Under the pieces are notes generated by a model. The model was not told where the DNA came from and made no database searches. It worked only from the letters and a program-made list of their open reading frames with translations. 64,000 nt of DNA from Carnimonas bestiolae (GTDB lineage Bacteria > Pseudomonadota > Gammaproteobacteria > Pseudomonadales > Halomonadaceae). The translations under genes were made by a program, and so were the position numbers. Each line of letters begins with the position of its first letter. Position 1 is the stretch's first letter. Positions 43,937 to 54,779 of the stretch are shown here, piece after piece. The stretch lies in the NCBI RefSeq assembly GCF_051251125.1, contig NZ_JBPCZL010000006.1; one strand, given 5' to 3'.

Positions 43937-45133
43937 CTAGTCGCGCGTCATGGCGTCGCCAATCTTCTGCATGAGCGCATCGGCCTTATCGAGCTGCGCT
44001 ATGTCGAGGTATTCGTCTGGCTTGTGGGCCACCGCGATATCGCCTGGGCCGCAAATAACGGCGCTGAATCCGGCACGCTGAAACTGTCCCGCCTCGGTGG
44101 CAAAGGCCACAGCACCGGTAGTGCGATTATCCAGCATCGGCAGCAAAAATTTGAGCGCTGGAGCATCGTCCAGACTGTTCAGGCCCGGCACCGTTTCCAC
44201 CACCGGCGATGTGTCGATCGATACCGAAGGCGCGCGCTCGCGCAGCTCGGCTTCCAACGCGGCGGCATAGTGCTGGAAACGTTCGAATACGGTGTCGAAG
44301 CCATACTCAGGCAAATCACGTATTTCCCACTCGAAGCTGCAGTGTCCGGCCATGATGTTCACCGCCGTACCGCCCTTGATAGTGCCTACGTGAAGGGTCG
44401 AATAGGGCACATTATAGGCGGGGTTAACGGCATCGCCGCCGCTTAGTTCTTCCATGATGGCATCGATTTTGCTGATTAGCTTGCCCGCTACGTGAATCGC
44501 CGATACGCCATCAGGAATTTGACTGGAGTGCGCCTCTAGTCCGGTGATGCGCGTCATTAGATCGGTGATGCCTTTCTGGCGGTTAATCGCCTGAAGCATG
44601 GTAGGCTCACCAATGATCGCTATCGTCGGGCGATCGCTGCGCGCTGCTAGGCGCTCAATCATGCGTGGTGCTCCCACGCAGCCGATTTCCTCATCGTAGG
44701 AAAGCGCCAGCAGCAGTGGGCGTTTCAAGGGGAGTTGGCGCCAGTGGGGGACGTTGGCCAAACAGCTGGCAATAAAGCCCTTCATGTCGGTGGTGCCGCG
44801 GCCGTAGAGCCGGCCTTCGCGTTCCACCACGGTAAAGGGATCGCTGCTCCATTGCTGTCCCTCCACCGGCACGACATCGGTGTGTCCCGACAGCACAACG
44901 CCGCCTTCTACATCGGGGCCAATGCGCACCAACAAGTTGGTTTTGCTGCCGTCATCGTTGGGAATTCGCTCTGTGGTTATCGGCTGCCCGGGAGTATCGG
45001 CGAGGTGGGCAAGTGCTGCTTCGACGTAATCGATAAGTGCCAGATTGCTATTGCTCGATACTGTGTTGAAGCTCACCAGTTGCTCAAGCCATGCACGACT
45101 GGAAGAAGGGTAGCTCGCGACGCTGCTGGACAT
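43937..45133 (-). CDS. argE: Acetylornithine deacetylase
   Basis: M20 metallopeptidase-family enzyme of arginine synthesis. 398 residues. Metal ligands lie in LSGHTDVVPVEGQQW, YGRGTTDMKGFIA, YDEEIGCVG (catalytic Glu pair), GEPTM, and CGPGDIAVAHKPDEYL. The whole order fits ArgE rather than DapE. It is a single gene convergent with osmC. Confidence 0.92.
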   Translation of the reverse strand: MSSSVASYPSSSRAWLEQLVSFNTVSSNSNLALIDYVEAALAHLADTPGQPITTERIPNDDGSKTNLLVRIGPDVEGGVVLSGHTDVVPVEGQQWSSDPFTVVEREGRLYGRGTTDMKGFIASCLANVPHWRQLPLKRPLLLALSYDEEIGCVGAPRMIERLAARSDRPTIAIIGEPTMLQAINRQKGITDLMTRITGLEAHSSQIPDGVSAIHVAGKLISKIDAIMEELSGGDAVNPAYNVPYSTLHVGTIKGGTAVNIMAGHCSFEWEIRDLPEYGFDTVFERFQHYAAALEAELRERAPSVSIDTSPVVETVPGLNSLDDAPALKFLLPMLDNRTTGAVAFATEAGQFQRAGFSAVICGPGDIAVAHKPDEYLDIAQLDKADALMQKIGDAMTRD

Positions 45134-45463
45134 GAAAATTCCTTCTGACGAATGGAGGGCACGACCAGCATAACCGATCTGGTCGATGCGATGTATTGCG
45201 CTAATTTGCTTAAAAGCACTATTTCTTTTTTATTATTTTGGTATGCTTGGCAGTTCCTGCTTGAGTGCGCGACCCGCACTCGAGCTCGGGCGCTGGCTTC
45301 ACCAAGTCCACAGTGTACCCAATTACCTTGATATGGCATCGGGTGATCCCCGCTAAGTGTCAGTATATCGAGGTTTATGTGCGTTACGACCTGCTATGCA
45401 AGCCTTATGGGTAGCAGCGATCGAATGCGTGATTTGTGTCCTTGGTGTGCCGTGAGCCCTTAC
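45134..45463. other. argE-MFS divergent control region, no gene found
   Basis: 330 bases. A short AT-rich patch at about 45200-45245 contains TTGCTT and, 17 bases on, TTTATT, a possible weak promoter towards the MFS gene. Nothing else was recognised. Confidence 0.35.
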
Positions 45464-46792
45464 ATGTCAGAGTTAACCGTTAGCCCTCCTTATTCCTCCT
45501 CCGTGGATGATCGTCAGCGCTGCTCGCTGGGTTTCTCGGATATTCGTATTCTGGCGCTGTCAGCACTGGGCGGTGCGTTGGAATTCTACGATTTCGTGAT
45601 CTTCGTCTTTTTCGCCGCCGTGATGGGCGCGCTGTTCTTCCCCGCTGAAGTACCTGAGTGGATGCGGTTGGTGCAAACCTTCGGCATTTTTGCTGCCGGC
45701 TATCTGGCGCGTCCCCTTGGCGGCATTGTGATGGCGCACTTTGGTGACCTGCTCGGGCGTAAGCGGATGTTCATGTTCAGCATTTTGCTGATGGCACTAC
45801 CCACACTGGTGATTGGACTGCTGCCCACTTACGCCACCATCGGTGTTGCCGCTCCGCTGCTGTTATTGCTGATGCGCCTTTGCCAGGGTGCGGCGATTGG
45901 CGGTGAAGCGCCGGGGGCGTGGGTGTTTGTGACCGAACATGTGCCGTCGCGCCACACCGGTATTGCCTGCGCGTCGCTGACCATGGGCCTGATTGTGGGC
46001 ATTTTGCTGGGGTCGCTAGTGGCATCGGCGCTGACTCATGCCTACAGCGATGAACAACTGATGGCGTGGGCGTGGCGTATTCCGTTCCTGCTGGGCGGGG
46101 TATTGGGGCTCGTTACGCTCTATTTGCGTCGCTACCTGCACGAAACACCGGTCTTCGCTGAGATGAAGCAACAGCAGTCGGCGTCAGCTGCGCAGGAAAT
46201 GCCGGTCAAACAGGTGTTCAGACAGCATCGCGGCAGCGTCGTTCTGTCGATGTTAGTCACCTGGATACTCACCGGCGCGGTGGTGGTGGGGCTTCTGATG
46301 ATGCCCACGCTGTTACAGATGTCGTTCGGCATTGCGCGCAGCACCAGCTTGGCCGCCAACAGCATCGCCATTGGCCTTTCTGCGCTTGGCTGTATGCTGT
46401 CCGGTTGGCTTGCGGACCGGATTGGTTTCGGTAAGGCGCTGCTTTTGTGCGGGCTTGGTTTTATCGCGGGCTTCGGGGCCATGGGGATCGCACTGCATCT
46501 TGATACCGGCTGGCTTTATCCCAGCTACGCGGTGGCAGGGTTCTTCGGTGGCATCGTGGGCATAGTGCCGGGCGTAATGGTGCGCGCCTTCCCGCCGCAA
46601 GTGCGCTTCTCTGGCGTGTCGTTCTCCTACAATCTGGCCTATGCGGTATTCGGTGGCTTAACGCCACTGATTATTTCACTGCTCGCGGCTCGGTGGGATT
46701 ATATGCCCACCGTTTACCTTATCCTGCTGGGCTTAATGGCGTGCGTGATCGGCGCATGGCTGCTTATTCGTGAGTCATCGCAACGTCGTTAA
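45464..46792 (+). CDS. MFS transporter of the metabolite:H+ symporter family
   Basis: 442 residues, about 12 membrane helices. Family marks are GGALEFYDFVIFVFFAAVMG in the first helix, GYLARPLGGIVMAHFGDLLGRKRMF, and LCQGAAIGGEAPGAWVFVTEH, as in ProP/KgtP-like symporters. The substrate may be a carboxylate or betaine-type solute. The ATG at 45464 is chosen; a longer frame to 45377 encodes no recognisable sequence. Confidence 0.85.
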   Translation: MSELTVSPPYSSSVDDRQRCSLGFSDIRILALSALGGALEFYDFVIFVFFAAVMGALFFPAEVPEWMRLVQTFGIFAAGYLARPLGGIVMAHFGDLLGRKRMFMFSILLMALPTLVIGLLPTYATIGVAAPLLLLLMRLCQGAAIGGEAPGAWVFVTEHVPSRHTGIACASLTMGLIVGILLGSLVASALTHAYSDEQLMAWAWRIPFLLGGVLGLVTLYLRRYLHETPVFAEMKQQQSASAAQEMPVKQVFRQHRGSVVLSMLVTWILTGAVVVGLLMMPTLLQMSFGIARSTSLAANSIAIGLSALGCMLSGWLADRIGFGKALLLCGLGFIAGFGAMGIALHLDTGWLYPSYAVAGFFGGIVGIVPGVMVRAFPPQVRFSGVSFSYNLAYAVFGGLTPLIISLLAARWDYMPTVYLILLGLMACVIGAWLLIRESSQRR

Positions 46793-46955
46793 TCACACAA
46801 GCAGCTGGAGTGACAGCGGGCAGCACCATGGCATGGGCTGCCCGCGCTGCGTTGGCCCCTCGACGCGCTTGCCGTTCTATCGCTGACGTACCCCTGCGCG
46901 TTTGCGCCTGCTCAGGTAGACTGTGGCAATTACTCCCTGCAGCCGGTAGCTACTC

Positions 46956-49900
46956 ATGTTCAGTGTCATTCATGCCAATCACATCGAGGATCTGCGCGAC
47001 CTGGCGCTGTCATTGGCTGAACGTCATCCGCTGCCACCGCTTAGCGCGGAAACCTTTCTGGTGCAGTCGGCGGGCATGGGGCAGTGGCTCAAGCTCGAAA
47101 TAGCCGAGCGCTCCGGTGTAGCGGCCGCACTTGAGTTCGAATTGCCTTCAAGCTTCATCTGGAAGGCCTACCGCGCGGTGCTGGGTGATGCCATTCCCCA
47201 GCGTTCGCCGTTTGAGCGCAAGGCGCTGGTGTGGCGTTTGATGGCGCTGCTGCCTGAAGTTCTCGATGAGCCTGAGTTCGCGCCGCTGGCCGACTATCTG
47301 CACGACGAGCGGTTAGCGCCGAGCGGCGATTCATCCGCTGCACCTACCACATCCGCCGACGATACCCCGCCGGATGCGCGCCACCTTTATCAATTGGCCG
47401 AGTGTTTGGCGGCGCTGTACGACCAGTATCTGGTCTACCGTCCCGATTGGATGGCTCGCTGGAGTGCGGGGGAAAGCGCACCTCAGCTTGAGCTGCCGAG
47501 CACTCAGGCATGGCAGCCAGCGCTGTGGCAGCGGCTGCTGGCGGCAGCCGACGCAAACGAGCAACCCTTGCAGCGTGCCGCCTTGCAGCAGCGCTTTCTG
47601 GCGCGGCTCGAGCAGCTCGAACAGGCACCGGCAGGGCTGCCGCCACGGTTGTTCGTGTTTGGCATTTCATCGCTGCCGCTGGCGGTTATCGAGGCATTGC
47701 ACGGGCTGTCGCGTCACATCGACGTGATCCTGCTGCTGACCAACCCTTGCCGGTTTTACTGGGGCGATGTGGTCAGCGAGCGTGAAGCCTTGCGCCAGCA
47801 GGCGCGGGCCGCGCGCCGCCATCCAGAGCGTCCCGAGCTGAGCGGCCTCGATCCTACCGAGCTGCATCTGCGCGCCAATCCGCTGCTATCGGGGTGGGGG
47901 GCGCAAGGGCGCGACTTCATTCAGGCGCTGTACGATATCGAGCAGCATAGTCCTCAGGATAGCGAAGCCGATATCTTTCGCGACTGGATTACCCCCAACG
48001 AGACACCTTCGCTATTGCAGCAGCTTCAGCAGGATGTGCTCGACCTGCGCCATCCGCTAGAGCACGTCGAGGACGAAGGCAAGCGCTGTGTGGCGCAGGA
48101 TGACCACTCGGTGCAGCTAGTAACGGCCTATTCGGCGCTGCGTGAGGTCGAGATGCTCAACGATAAGCTGTTGGCCGCCTTCACCGAAGATCCCGAGCTG
48201 AAACCGCGCGACGTTATCGTGCAGGTGCCGGATATCGATCGCTATGCGCCCTTTATAGAAGCAGTGTTCGGACGTTACGACAGCAGCGATCCCCGCTATA
48301 TTCCTTTCACTATTACCGATCGTCGCGCCAGCCGTACCGATCCACTGCTGGCCACGCTGCTGGAACTGCTTGATTTGCCCGAGCGCCGCGTGACCATTGG
48401 TGAAATGCTCGATTGGCTGGATATTCCGGCGCTGCGTCGACGCTTTGGCATCGCCACCAGTGATCTGGCGCTGCTGACGCGCTGGGTCGAGCAGAGCGGC
48501 ATCCGCTGGGGCTTGTCGGAGGCGCACCGCGCCCAGCTCAAGCTACCCGCGTTGGCGGCCAACAGCTGGCGTTTCGGCGCGCGGCGCATGCTGCTGGGCT
48601 ACGCGATGGGGAACGAACTGCCTGCGTCGGGCGCTGGTTTTGATGATGTCGAGCCTTACGACGAAGTCAGCGGCCTTGATGCGGCGCTGGCGGGGCGTCT
48701 GTTACAGCTGGTCGATACACTCGAGCAGGCCGCACGCGAGCTGATTGAGCCGCGCACGGTATCGCAGTGGAGCGAGCGTATTGAGGCGCTGGTCGGCCAG
48801 TTGGTGTTGGCCGACAGCGATGCCGAGCACGATAGCGTTGGGCGCTTGCTCGATGCCGTTGCGCGGTGGAGCGACAGCTGCGATGCAGCGGCCTTTGCGG
48901 GTCAGCTGCCGCTTTCGGTGGTGCGTGAAGCGATTGCCGCGCAGCTCGATGAAAGCGGACTATCGCCGCGTTTTCTGGCGGGCCGAGTGAATTTCGCCAC
49001 GCTGATGCCAATGCGCGCAATTCCGTTCAGTCACATCTATCTGCTCGGCATGAATGATGGTGAATATCCGCGCCCGCGTGTCGACCTCGATTTCGACCTG
49101 ATGGCCGCCTATCCGCGCGGCGGCGACCGTTCGCGGCGAGATGACGATCGCTATCTGATGCTCGACGCGCTGCTGGCTGCGCGCAACAAGCTGGTGATCA
49201 GCTACGTTGGCCACGACCAGCGCAGCAATTTGTCCCGCCCGCCTTCGGTGCTGGTCAGCGAACTGCTCGACTGCATCGCCCAAGGCTGGTGTCTGACCGG
49301 CGACGAGCAGTGCGACGAACAAACCCAGCGCCAGCGGCTGGAGGCGCATCTGTACGAACAGCATCCGCTGCAGCCGTTCTCGCTAAAATACTTCACGGAC
49401 GCACAGTCCCCATTGCTCTTCAGCTACGACGATCAGTGGCAGCAGCAGCCTCACCATACTGCGCCTGAAGTGCCGCCAGGGATGGCGCCACCGCCCGTTG
49501 AAATAGCGCTGCCATCACTGAAAACGCTGCTGCGCGAGCCGTTTTCGGTGTGCCTGAAGGAGCGCTTGGGCGCACGCGCCGTCGCCCCCGAAGAGCTCGC
49601 GCCTGATGCCGAGCCGTTCGGCTTTGATGGGCTGACCCAGCACCATTTCAAGCGCGACCTGCTCGATGCGCTATTGGCGGGGCAGCCGTTGGCGGCAAGT
49701 GCTGCACGCTTGCAGCACGCCGGACGTTTGCCGGCGTTGGGGTTTGGCGAGGCGCTGCTAACCCACCAGCTTCCCGCCATTGAGCAGCAGTGGCAGCGGT
49801 GGAGTGAGGCGATTGCGGCGCTGCCTGAATTCGTCACGCTAAGTCTCGACTTCAGCGATGGCACTACCCGCATCAGTGGGCGGCTCGATAACGTGATCGA

Positions 49901-50453
49901 CCATGGTGATCACCTTGAGCTTTGGCGGCTCGAGGCGGGGGTTTACGGCACCTTGAAGGCTGATCGTAACGGTCGGCCCACTCATCTGGGCAAGCCGCAT
50001 CGACTTTATCTGCTGCATCTCGAGCAACTGCTGGCCGCCGCGGGTTCAGACAAGCCCGTAGTCGCCCATGGGCTGTTTGAGGATCGCTGGCTAAGCTTGC
50101 CCGCCATGTCGGCTCAGCAAGCGCGCGCAGTGCTGAGTCACTATCTCGCGTGCTACCGCAACGCCTGGGCCGAGCCACTTCCGGCACTGGCTGAGCTGTC
50201 GCTTGAGTGGCTAGCAGGCCAGGGCGACGACAATGTGCGCGAAACGCTGCGCCAGCGCTATGAAGAAGGCGAAGCATTTAGTGTTGCGCTGCGTGAGCGT
50301 TATCCGCAGCTGGGCGATCGTTGGCCGCAGTTTGCCGCGCTGGAAGAGGCCGGCTTCGATGCCGCCAGCCAGCACCTTTATCAGCCGCTGTTTGAGCTGC
50401 TCTGCGCGCTCTTGCCTGGTGGCGACACGCAATCCCAAAGGAGTCATCAATGA
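46956..50453 (+). CDS. recC: Exodeoxyribonuclease V gamma subunit RecC
   Basis: 1165 residues, slightly longer than E. coli RecC. The N-terminus FSVIHANHIEDLRDLAL followed by VQSAGMGQWLKLEIAE is diagnostic, as are RYIPFTITDRRASRTDPLLA and MRAIPFSHIYLLGMNDGEYPR. It holds the complex together and reads Chi. It lacks helicase motifs, as usual. The stop overlaps the ubiX start (ATGA). Confidence 0.95.
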   Translation: MFSVIHANHIEDLRDLALSLAERHPLPPLSAETFLVQSAGMGQWLKLEIAERSGVAAALEFELPSSFIWKAYRAVLGDAIPQRSPFERKALVWRLMALLPEVLDEPEFAPLADYLHDERLAPSGDSSAAPTTSADDTPPDARHLYQLAECLAALYDQYLVYRPDWMARWSAGESAPQLELPSTQAWQPALWQRLLAAADANEQPLQRAALQQRFLARLEQLEQAPAGLPPRLFVFGISSLPLAVIEALHGLSRHIDVILLLTNPCRFYWGDVVSEREALRQQARAARRHPERPELSGLDPTELHLRANPLLSGWGAQGRDFIQALYDIEQHSPQDSEADIFRDWITPNETPSLLQQLQQDVLDLRHPLEHVEDEGKRCVAQDDHSVQLVTAYSALREVEMLNDKLLAAFTEDPELKPRDVIVQVPDIDRYAPFIEAVFGRYDSSDPRYIPFTITDRRASRTDPLLATLLELLDLPERRVTIGEMLDWLDIPALRRRFGIATSDLALLTRWVEQSGIRWGLSEAHRAQLKLPALAANSWRFGARRMLLGYAMGNELPASGAGFDDVEPYDEVSGLDAALAGRLLQLVDTLEQAARELIEPRTVSQWSERIEALVGQLVLADSDAEHDSVGRLLDAVARWSDSCDAAAFAGQLPLSVVREAIAAQLDESGLSPRFLAGRVNFATLMPMRAIPFSHIYLLGMNDGEYPRPRVDLDFDLMAAYPRGGDRSRRDDDRYLMLDALLAARNKLVISYVGHDQRSNLSRPPSVLVSELLDCIAQGWCLTGDEQCDEQTQRQRLEAHLYEQHPLQPFSLKYFTDAQSPLLFSYDDQWQQQPHHTAPEVPPGMAPPPVEIALPSLKTLLREPFSVCLKERLGARAVAPEELAPDAEPFGFDGLTQHHFKRDLLDALLAGQPLAASAARLQHAGRLPALGFGEALLTHQLPAIEQQWQRWSEAIAALPEFVTLSLDFSDGTTRISGRLDNVIDHGDHLELWRLEAGVYGTLKADRNGRPTHLGKPHRLYLLHLEQLLAAAGSDKPVVAHGLFEDRWLSLPAMSAQQARAVLSHYLACYRNAWAEPLPALAELSLEWLAGQGDDNVRETLRQRYEEGEAFSVALRERYPQLGDRWPQFAALEEAGFDAASQHLYQPLFELLCALLPGGDTQSQRSHQ

Positions 50454-51067
50454 GTACAGCTTACCCGGGCAGCGCGCGTCCCACGCGACTGATAGTGGGT
50501 ATTTCCGGGGCTTCGGGCGCCATCTACGGGATTCGTTTGCTAATGCTTCTGCGTGACAGCGACATCGAAACGCATCTGGTGATGTCGCCGTCCGCACGCC
50601 TGACGATTGGGCTCGAGACCGATTATTCGGTGAAGCAGGTCGAGGCGCTGGCAGATGTGGTCTATCCCAGCGCTGATATTGGTGCCGCCATCTCAAGCGG
50701 CTCATTCCGCACGCTAGGGATGATTGTGGCACCGTGTTCGATTCGCTCGATGTCGGAAATCGCCGCGGGCACTACCACGTCGCTACTGACCCGTGCCGCC
50801 GATGTGGTACTCAAGGAACGCCGGCGGCTGGTGCTGATGGTACGCGAAACACCGCTGCATCTTAATCACCTGCGGCACATGACCGAGTTAACCGAAATGG
50901 GGGCCATCGTTGCGCCGCCGGTGCCGGCTTTCTATGCCCGGCCTGAATCCATCGAACAGCTGGTCGATCACTCGCTGGGACGCGTGCTCGACCTGTTTGA
51001 TATCGAGGTGGGTGCCGTCAAACGCTGGCGCGAAAGCGCTGCGCAGGAATCACGCAACGATGACTGA
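50450..51067 (+). CDS. ubiX: Flavin prenyltransferase UbiX
   Basis: Makes the prenylated FMN cofactor used by UbiD decarboxylase in ubiquinone synthesis. 205 residues. LIVGISGASGAIYGIRLL, the region IVAPCSIRSMSEIAAG and VLMVRETPLHLNHLRHM are all present. It is wedged between recC and recB with overlaps of 4 and 8 bases, so it should be translated from the rec transcript. ubiD is not in the window. Confidence 0.95.
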   Translation: MSTAYPGSARPTRLIVGISGASGAIYGIRLLMLLRDSDIETHLVMSPSARLTIGLETDYSVKQVEALADVVYPSADIGAAISSGSFRTLGMIVAPCSIRSMSEIAAGTTTSLLTRAADVVLKERRRLVLMVRETPLHLNHLRHMTELTEMGAIVAPPVPAFYARPESIEQLVDHSLGRVLDLFDIEVGAVKRWRESAAQESRNDD

Positions 51068-54000
51068 GCAACGCCTCGATATTGCCACGCTACCGCTGGC
51101 AGGGCGGCGGTTAATCGAAGCCAGCGCCGGGACCGGCAAAACCTTCACCATTGCCGCGCTGTACGTGCGCCTGGTGTTAGGGCTAGGCGAATTGGCAGCG
51201 CTTACCCCGGAGCAGATTCTGGTGGTGACCTTCACCCGCGCTGCCACTGAGGAACTGCGCGAGCGTATTCGTCGCCGTCTGCGCGAGGCGCGCGATATGC
51301 TGCTGGGACACGCCGAAGGCGATGCCATCCTTAACGATCTGCTTGGCGATAACGACGAAGAGCAGCGTCGCCGCATGGCGCTTCAGCTCGATAGCGCGGT
51401 GCGGATGATGGACGACGCTGCGATTTTTACCATCCATGGTTTCTGCCAGCGCATGCTCAAGCGTCACGCCTTCGATAGCGGGGCGCGTTTCAACGTCGAG
51501 CTCACCTCCAACGGCGACGCGCTGCTGCAGCAAGCGATGGAGGACTACTGGCGGCGCCACTATTACCCGCTTGAGGGTGATGCGCAGCGCCTGATTGCCA
51601 ACAAGTTCGATGGTCCCGCAGCGCTTTACGATCGCGTACGCGTTGCATTGAACGCTGATGTCGAAGGGCGTCTGCTGGAAGGCGATATGCTGCTCGAGTC
51701 GCCCGCTAGCGTCGAGCAGGCGCTGGCCCCCACACGGGAGGCGCTGGCTCAGCTCGAGGTGTTGGCGAGCGCCGTACGGGATAGTGTCGACGAGAACGCC
51801 ATAGTGGCGTTGAACGAAGCGGCCGAGGCCAAGGCGTTCAATGCGGCGCGGATCAAGCCGGATGCGTTGCAAGAGCGCATCGCACTGTTGCAGCAGTGGT
51901 GCGACAGCGATGCGATCACGCTTCCTTCATTGCTGTTGGATAGCAAAGGTGCGGCGTGGCTAGGCCAACAGCGCCTTGCGGGATCGGTGAAGAAGGGCTT
52001 CGATGCACCCAGTCATCGCCTGTTTGAAGCATTGGATGCGCTGGCCGATGCACAGCAGCAGGTGCCTGATCCCACCCCCGCGCTGGTGAGTCACGCGCTG
52101 CGGGTGATCAGTGACGATATAAGGGCGACCAAAAAGCGCGCCGGTACCCTCGATTTCGGCGATCTGCTCAGTGAGCTCGATAATGCCCTGCAGGGCCCGC
52201 AAGGAGCGCGTTTGGCGGCAAGCATTCGGTTCGAGTTGCCGATTGCGCTGATTGACGAATTTCAGGATACCGATGCCCGCCAGTACCGCATTTTCAATAC
52301 CATCTACGCGCGCACCGACGAGATTAGCGCGCGCACCGGACTGCTGCTGATTGGCGACCCCAAGCAGGCCATCTATGCCTTCCGTAATGCTGATCTGGCA
52401 ACTTATCTCAACGCACGCGACAGCGCCGATTCAGGCTATACGCTGGATCGCAATTTTCGCTCCACCAGTGGCATGGTGTCGGCCGTTAATACGCTTTTTC
52501 AGCACAATCCCAACGCCTTTCTGGAAGAGAAACTGCACTTCACGCCGAGTGATGCGCAAGGGCGTAGCCAGCAGCTATGGGTAGAGGGGCAGCCTGAAGC
52601 GGCACTGAGCTGGTGGCTGCCCGAAAGCGATGAAAGCCTGAGCAAGAGCGACTACCAGCACATCATGAGCGCCGCGGTGCGGGCGGATATTCAGCGATTG
52701 CTGGAAGGAGGCGTCGCAGGCCATACCGGTTTCGGTGATGAAAGCGGCATCGAGCAGCCGTTAATGGCTCACCATATCGCGGTGCTGGTGCGTACGGGGC
52801 GTGAAGCGCAGCTGGTGCGCGATGCGCTCGAAGCGGGCAACATCAAAAGCGTTTACCTCAGCCAGCGGCAGTCGGTATTCGATAGCCACGAAGCCTGGTG
52901 GCTGCTGCAGCTACTCGAAGCCGTCGGCCAGCCGCGCCGCGACAGTAGCCTGCGCGCGACCTTGGCGAGCCGATTGCTCAGTGACGATCTGAGCGAAGTT
53001 GAGCAGTTGGTTGCGGATGAGCGCCGCTGGGAAGCGATGGTTGAACGTTTCGAGGGCTACCAGCGCGATTGGCGCTATGTCGGCGTGCTGGCGATGGTGC
53101 GGCGGGTGATGCAGGATTTCTCGGTGGGAGCACGGCTGCTGGCGAGCGCTAGCGGTGAGCGCAGCCTGACTAACCTGCTGCATTTGGCCGAGCTTGCGCA
53201 AACCGCCAGCCATTTGCTCGATGGTGAACAAGCGCTGCTGCGCTGGCTGCACCGTGCACTGGATGGGCGGTTCGATGAAGGGATGGACCCTGATAGCCTG
53301 ACCCAGCGCTTGGAGAGCGACGAACAGCTGGTGCGCGTGGTCACCATTCACGGCTCCAAGGGCCTCGAATACCCAGTGGTTTATGTGCCGTTTGCCTGCG
53401 ACTACCGAGAAGTCGATCGACGGTCACCGGTGCAGGTGGTGCAGCATCCACGCTACGGTCGCGCGGTTAGCCTGGCGCTGAATACCGAGCAGCGTGAGTG
53501 GGCCGAGAAGGCGCGCCATGCTGAAGATGTGCGGCTACTCTATGTGGCGCTAACGCGTGCCAGCTATGCCTGCCGGGTAGGCGTGGGGCCGCTCTATAAG
53601 GGCCGTAAGCGCAAGGACGATGCCTTCGACGCGACCACCATCGGCCACAGTGCCTTGGGGTGGCTGCTGCAATCGGGGCCCGGCGATGAGCTCGGCGGCA
53701 GCCGTCTGCGCGAGGTGCTAACTACGCTCTCTGCACATAGCGACATGCGCGTAGTGCCGCCGCCCGAGGCGCCCGCAGCGCCTTTGGCTCATCAGGATGA
53801 AGTACTCCCTGAGCGCCGCGCGCGCCCCTTCACGGGCACTATCGATCGTCGTTGGTGGATTGCGTCCTATTCGGCGCTGACCAGCGATACCCAAACGCCC
53901 GGTGCTGAAGCGCCCACGGCTGAAGAGGCCGCGCTCGATCTCGAAGTAGCGGACGAGCGTACCCCCATTCCAGCGCCGCCGCTGGGTAAAATCAACGACT

Positions 54001-54779
54001 TCCCACGCGGGCCGCGAGCGGGAACCTTCCTGCACGGCATTTTGGGCGCGATTGACTTCGGTCGTATTGGTGAAGCGGATTATCCCGCTGAGCTGGATGC
54101 GTTGATCGAACGACGCTTGTCTCGCTCCAGCGTCGATGACGGCTGGCGGGCCCCCTTGGGGGAATGGCTGGCGCAGTTGCTGGCGGCACCCCTGATCGAG
54201 ACCGAAGACGGTGTGTTGCGCCTGACCGCGCTTGGCGAACAACAGCCCGAAAGCGGCCCTGCGCCGTGGTCGATTGAGCTGGAGTTCTGGCTGCCAGTAG
54301 CCGATGTGTCGGCGCAGGCGGTCGATCAACTGATTCGCCACCATCAGCCGCTCGCGCGCAGTGAAAACTATCCTGCGCTCGTGCCGCGCCAACTACACGG
54401 CATGCTGCGTGGCTTCATCGACCTGGTGTTTGGCTGGCAGGGGCGCTGGTATGTCGTCGACTGGAAGTCCAATTATCTGGGTGAGCGCGGCGAGGACTAC
54501 GCCCAAGCGCAGTTAGCCGGCGCAATGCTCGATCATCGCTACGATGTGCAGTACGTGCTTTACGTGCTGGCGCTGCATCGCCATTTGGCCCAGCGTCTTC
54601 CCGATTACGACTATCAGCGAGATATGGGCGGGGTGTTCTATCTGTTCTTGCGCGGTGTCGATATGGCGCGTCCTGGGCAGGGCATCTTCCACGCGCGACC
54701 GCCGCTGGCATTGATCGAAGCACTCGACAGCATGCTAAAGGGCGAGGCGGTTGATCTGCCTCAGCAGGAGGCTCCATGA
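51060..54779 (+). CDS. recB: Exodeoxyribonuclease V beta subunit RecB
   Basis: 3'-5' helicase and nuclease subunit, 1239 residues. Walker A EASAGTGKTFTIA near residue 20, then VVTFTRAATEELRERIRRRL, IDEFQDTDARQYRIF, IGDPKQAIYAFRNAD, VVTIHGSKGLEYPVV. The C-terminal nuclease has YVVDWKSNYLG with the catalytic Asp and Lys. The ATG at 51060 lies within the ubiX 3' end. The stop overlaps recD (ATGA). Confidence 0.96.
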   Translation: MTEQRLDIATLPLAGRRLIEASAGTGKTFTIAALYVRLVLGLGELAALTPEQILVVTFTRAATEELRERIRRRLREARDMLLGHAEGDAILNDLLGDNDEEQRRRMALQLDSAVRMMDDAAIFTIHGFCQRMLKRHAFDSGARFNVELTSNGDALLQQAMEDYWRRHYYPLEGDAQRLIANKFDGPAALYDRVRVALNADVEGRLLEGDMLLESPASVEQALAPTREALAQLEVLASAVRDSVDENAIVALNEAAEAKAFNAARIKPDALQERIALLQQWCDSDAITLPSLLLDSKGAAWLGQQRLAGSVKKGFDAPSHRLFEALDALADAQQQVPDPTPALVSHALRVISDDIRATKKRAGTLDFGDLLSELDNALQGPQGARLAASIRFELPIALIDEFQDTDARQYRIFNTIYARTDEISARTGLLLIGDPKQAIYAFRNADLATYLNARDSADSGYTLDRNFRSTSGMVSAVNTLFQHNPNAFLEEKLHFTPSDAQGRSQQLWVEGQPEAALSWWLPESDESLSKSDYQHIMSAAVRADIQRLLEGGVAGHTGFGDESGIEQPLMAHHIAVLVRTGREAQLVRDALEAGNIKSVYLSQRQSVFDSHEAWWLLQLLEAVGQPRRDSSLRATLASRLLSDDLSEVEQLVADERRWEAMVERFEGYQRDWRYVGVLAMVRRVMQDFSVGARLLASASGERSLTNLLHLAELAQTASHLLDGEQALLRWLHRALDGRFDEGMDPDSLTQRLESDEQLVRVVTIHGSKGLEYPVVYVPFACDYREVDRRSPVQVVQHPRYGRAVSLALNTEQREWAEKARHAEDVRLLYVALTRASYACRVGVGPLYKGRKRKDDAFDATTIGHSALGWLLQSGPGDELGGSRLREVLTTLSAHSDMRVVPPPEAPAAPLAHQDEVLPERRARPFTGTIDRRWWIASYSALTSDTQTPGAEAPTAEEAALDLEVADERTPIPAPPLGKINDFPRGPRAGTFLHGILGAIDFGRIGEADYPAELDALIERRLSRSSVDDGWRAPLGEWLAQLLAAPLIETEDGVLRLTALGEQQPESGPAPWSIELEFWLPVADVSAQAVDQLIRHHQPLARSENYPALVPRQLHGMLRGFIDLVFGWQGRWYVVDWKSNYLGERGEDYAQAQLAGAMLDHRYDVQYVLYVLALHRHLAQRLPDYDYQRDMGGVFYLFLRGVDMARPGQGIFHARPPLALIEALDSMLKGEAVDLPQQEAP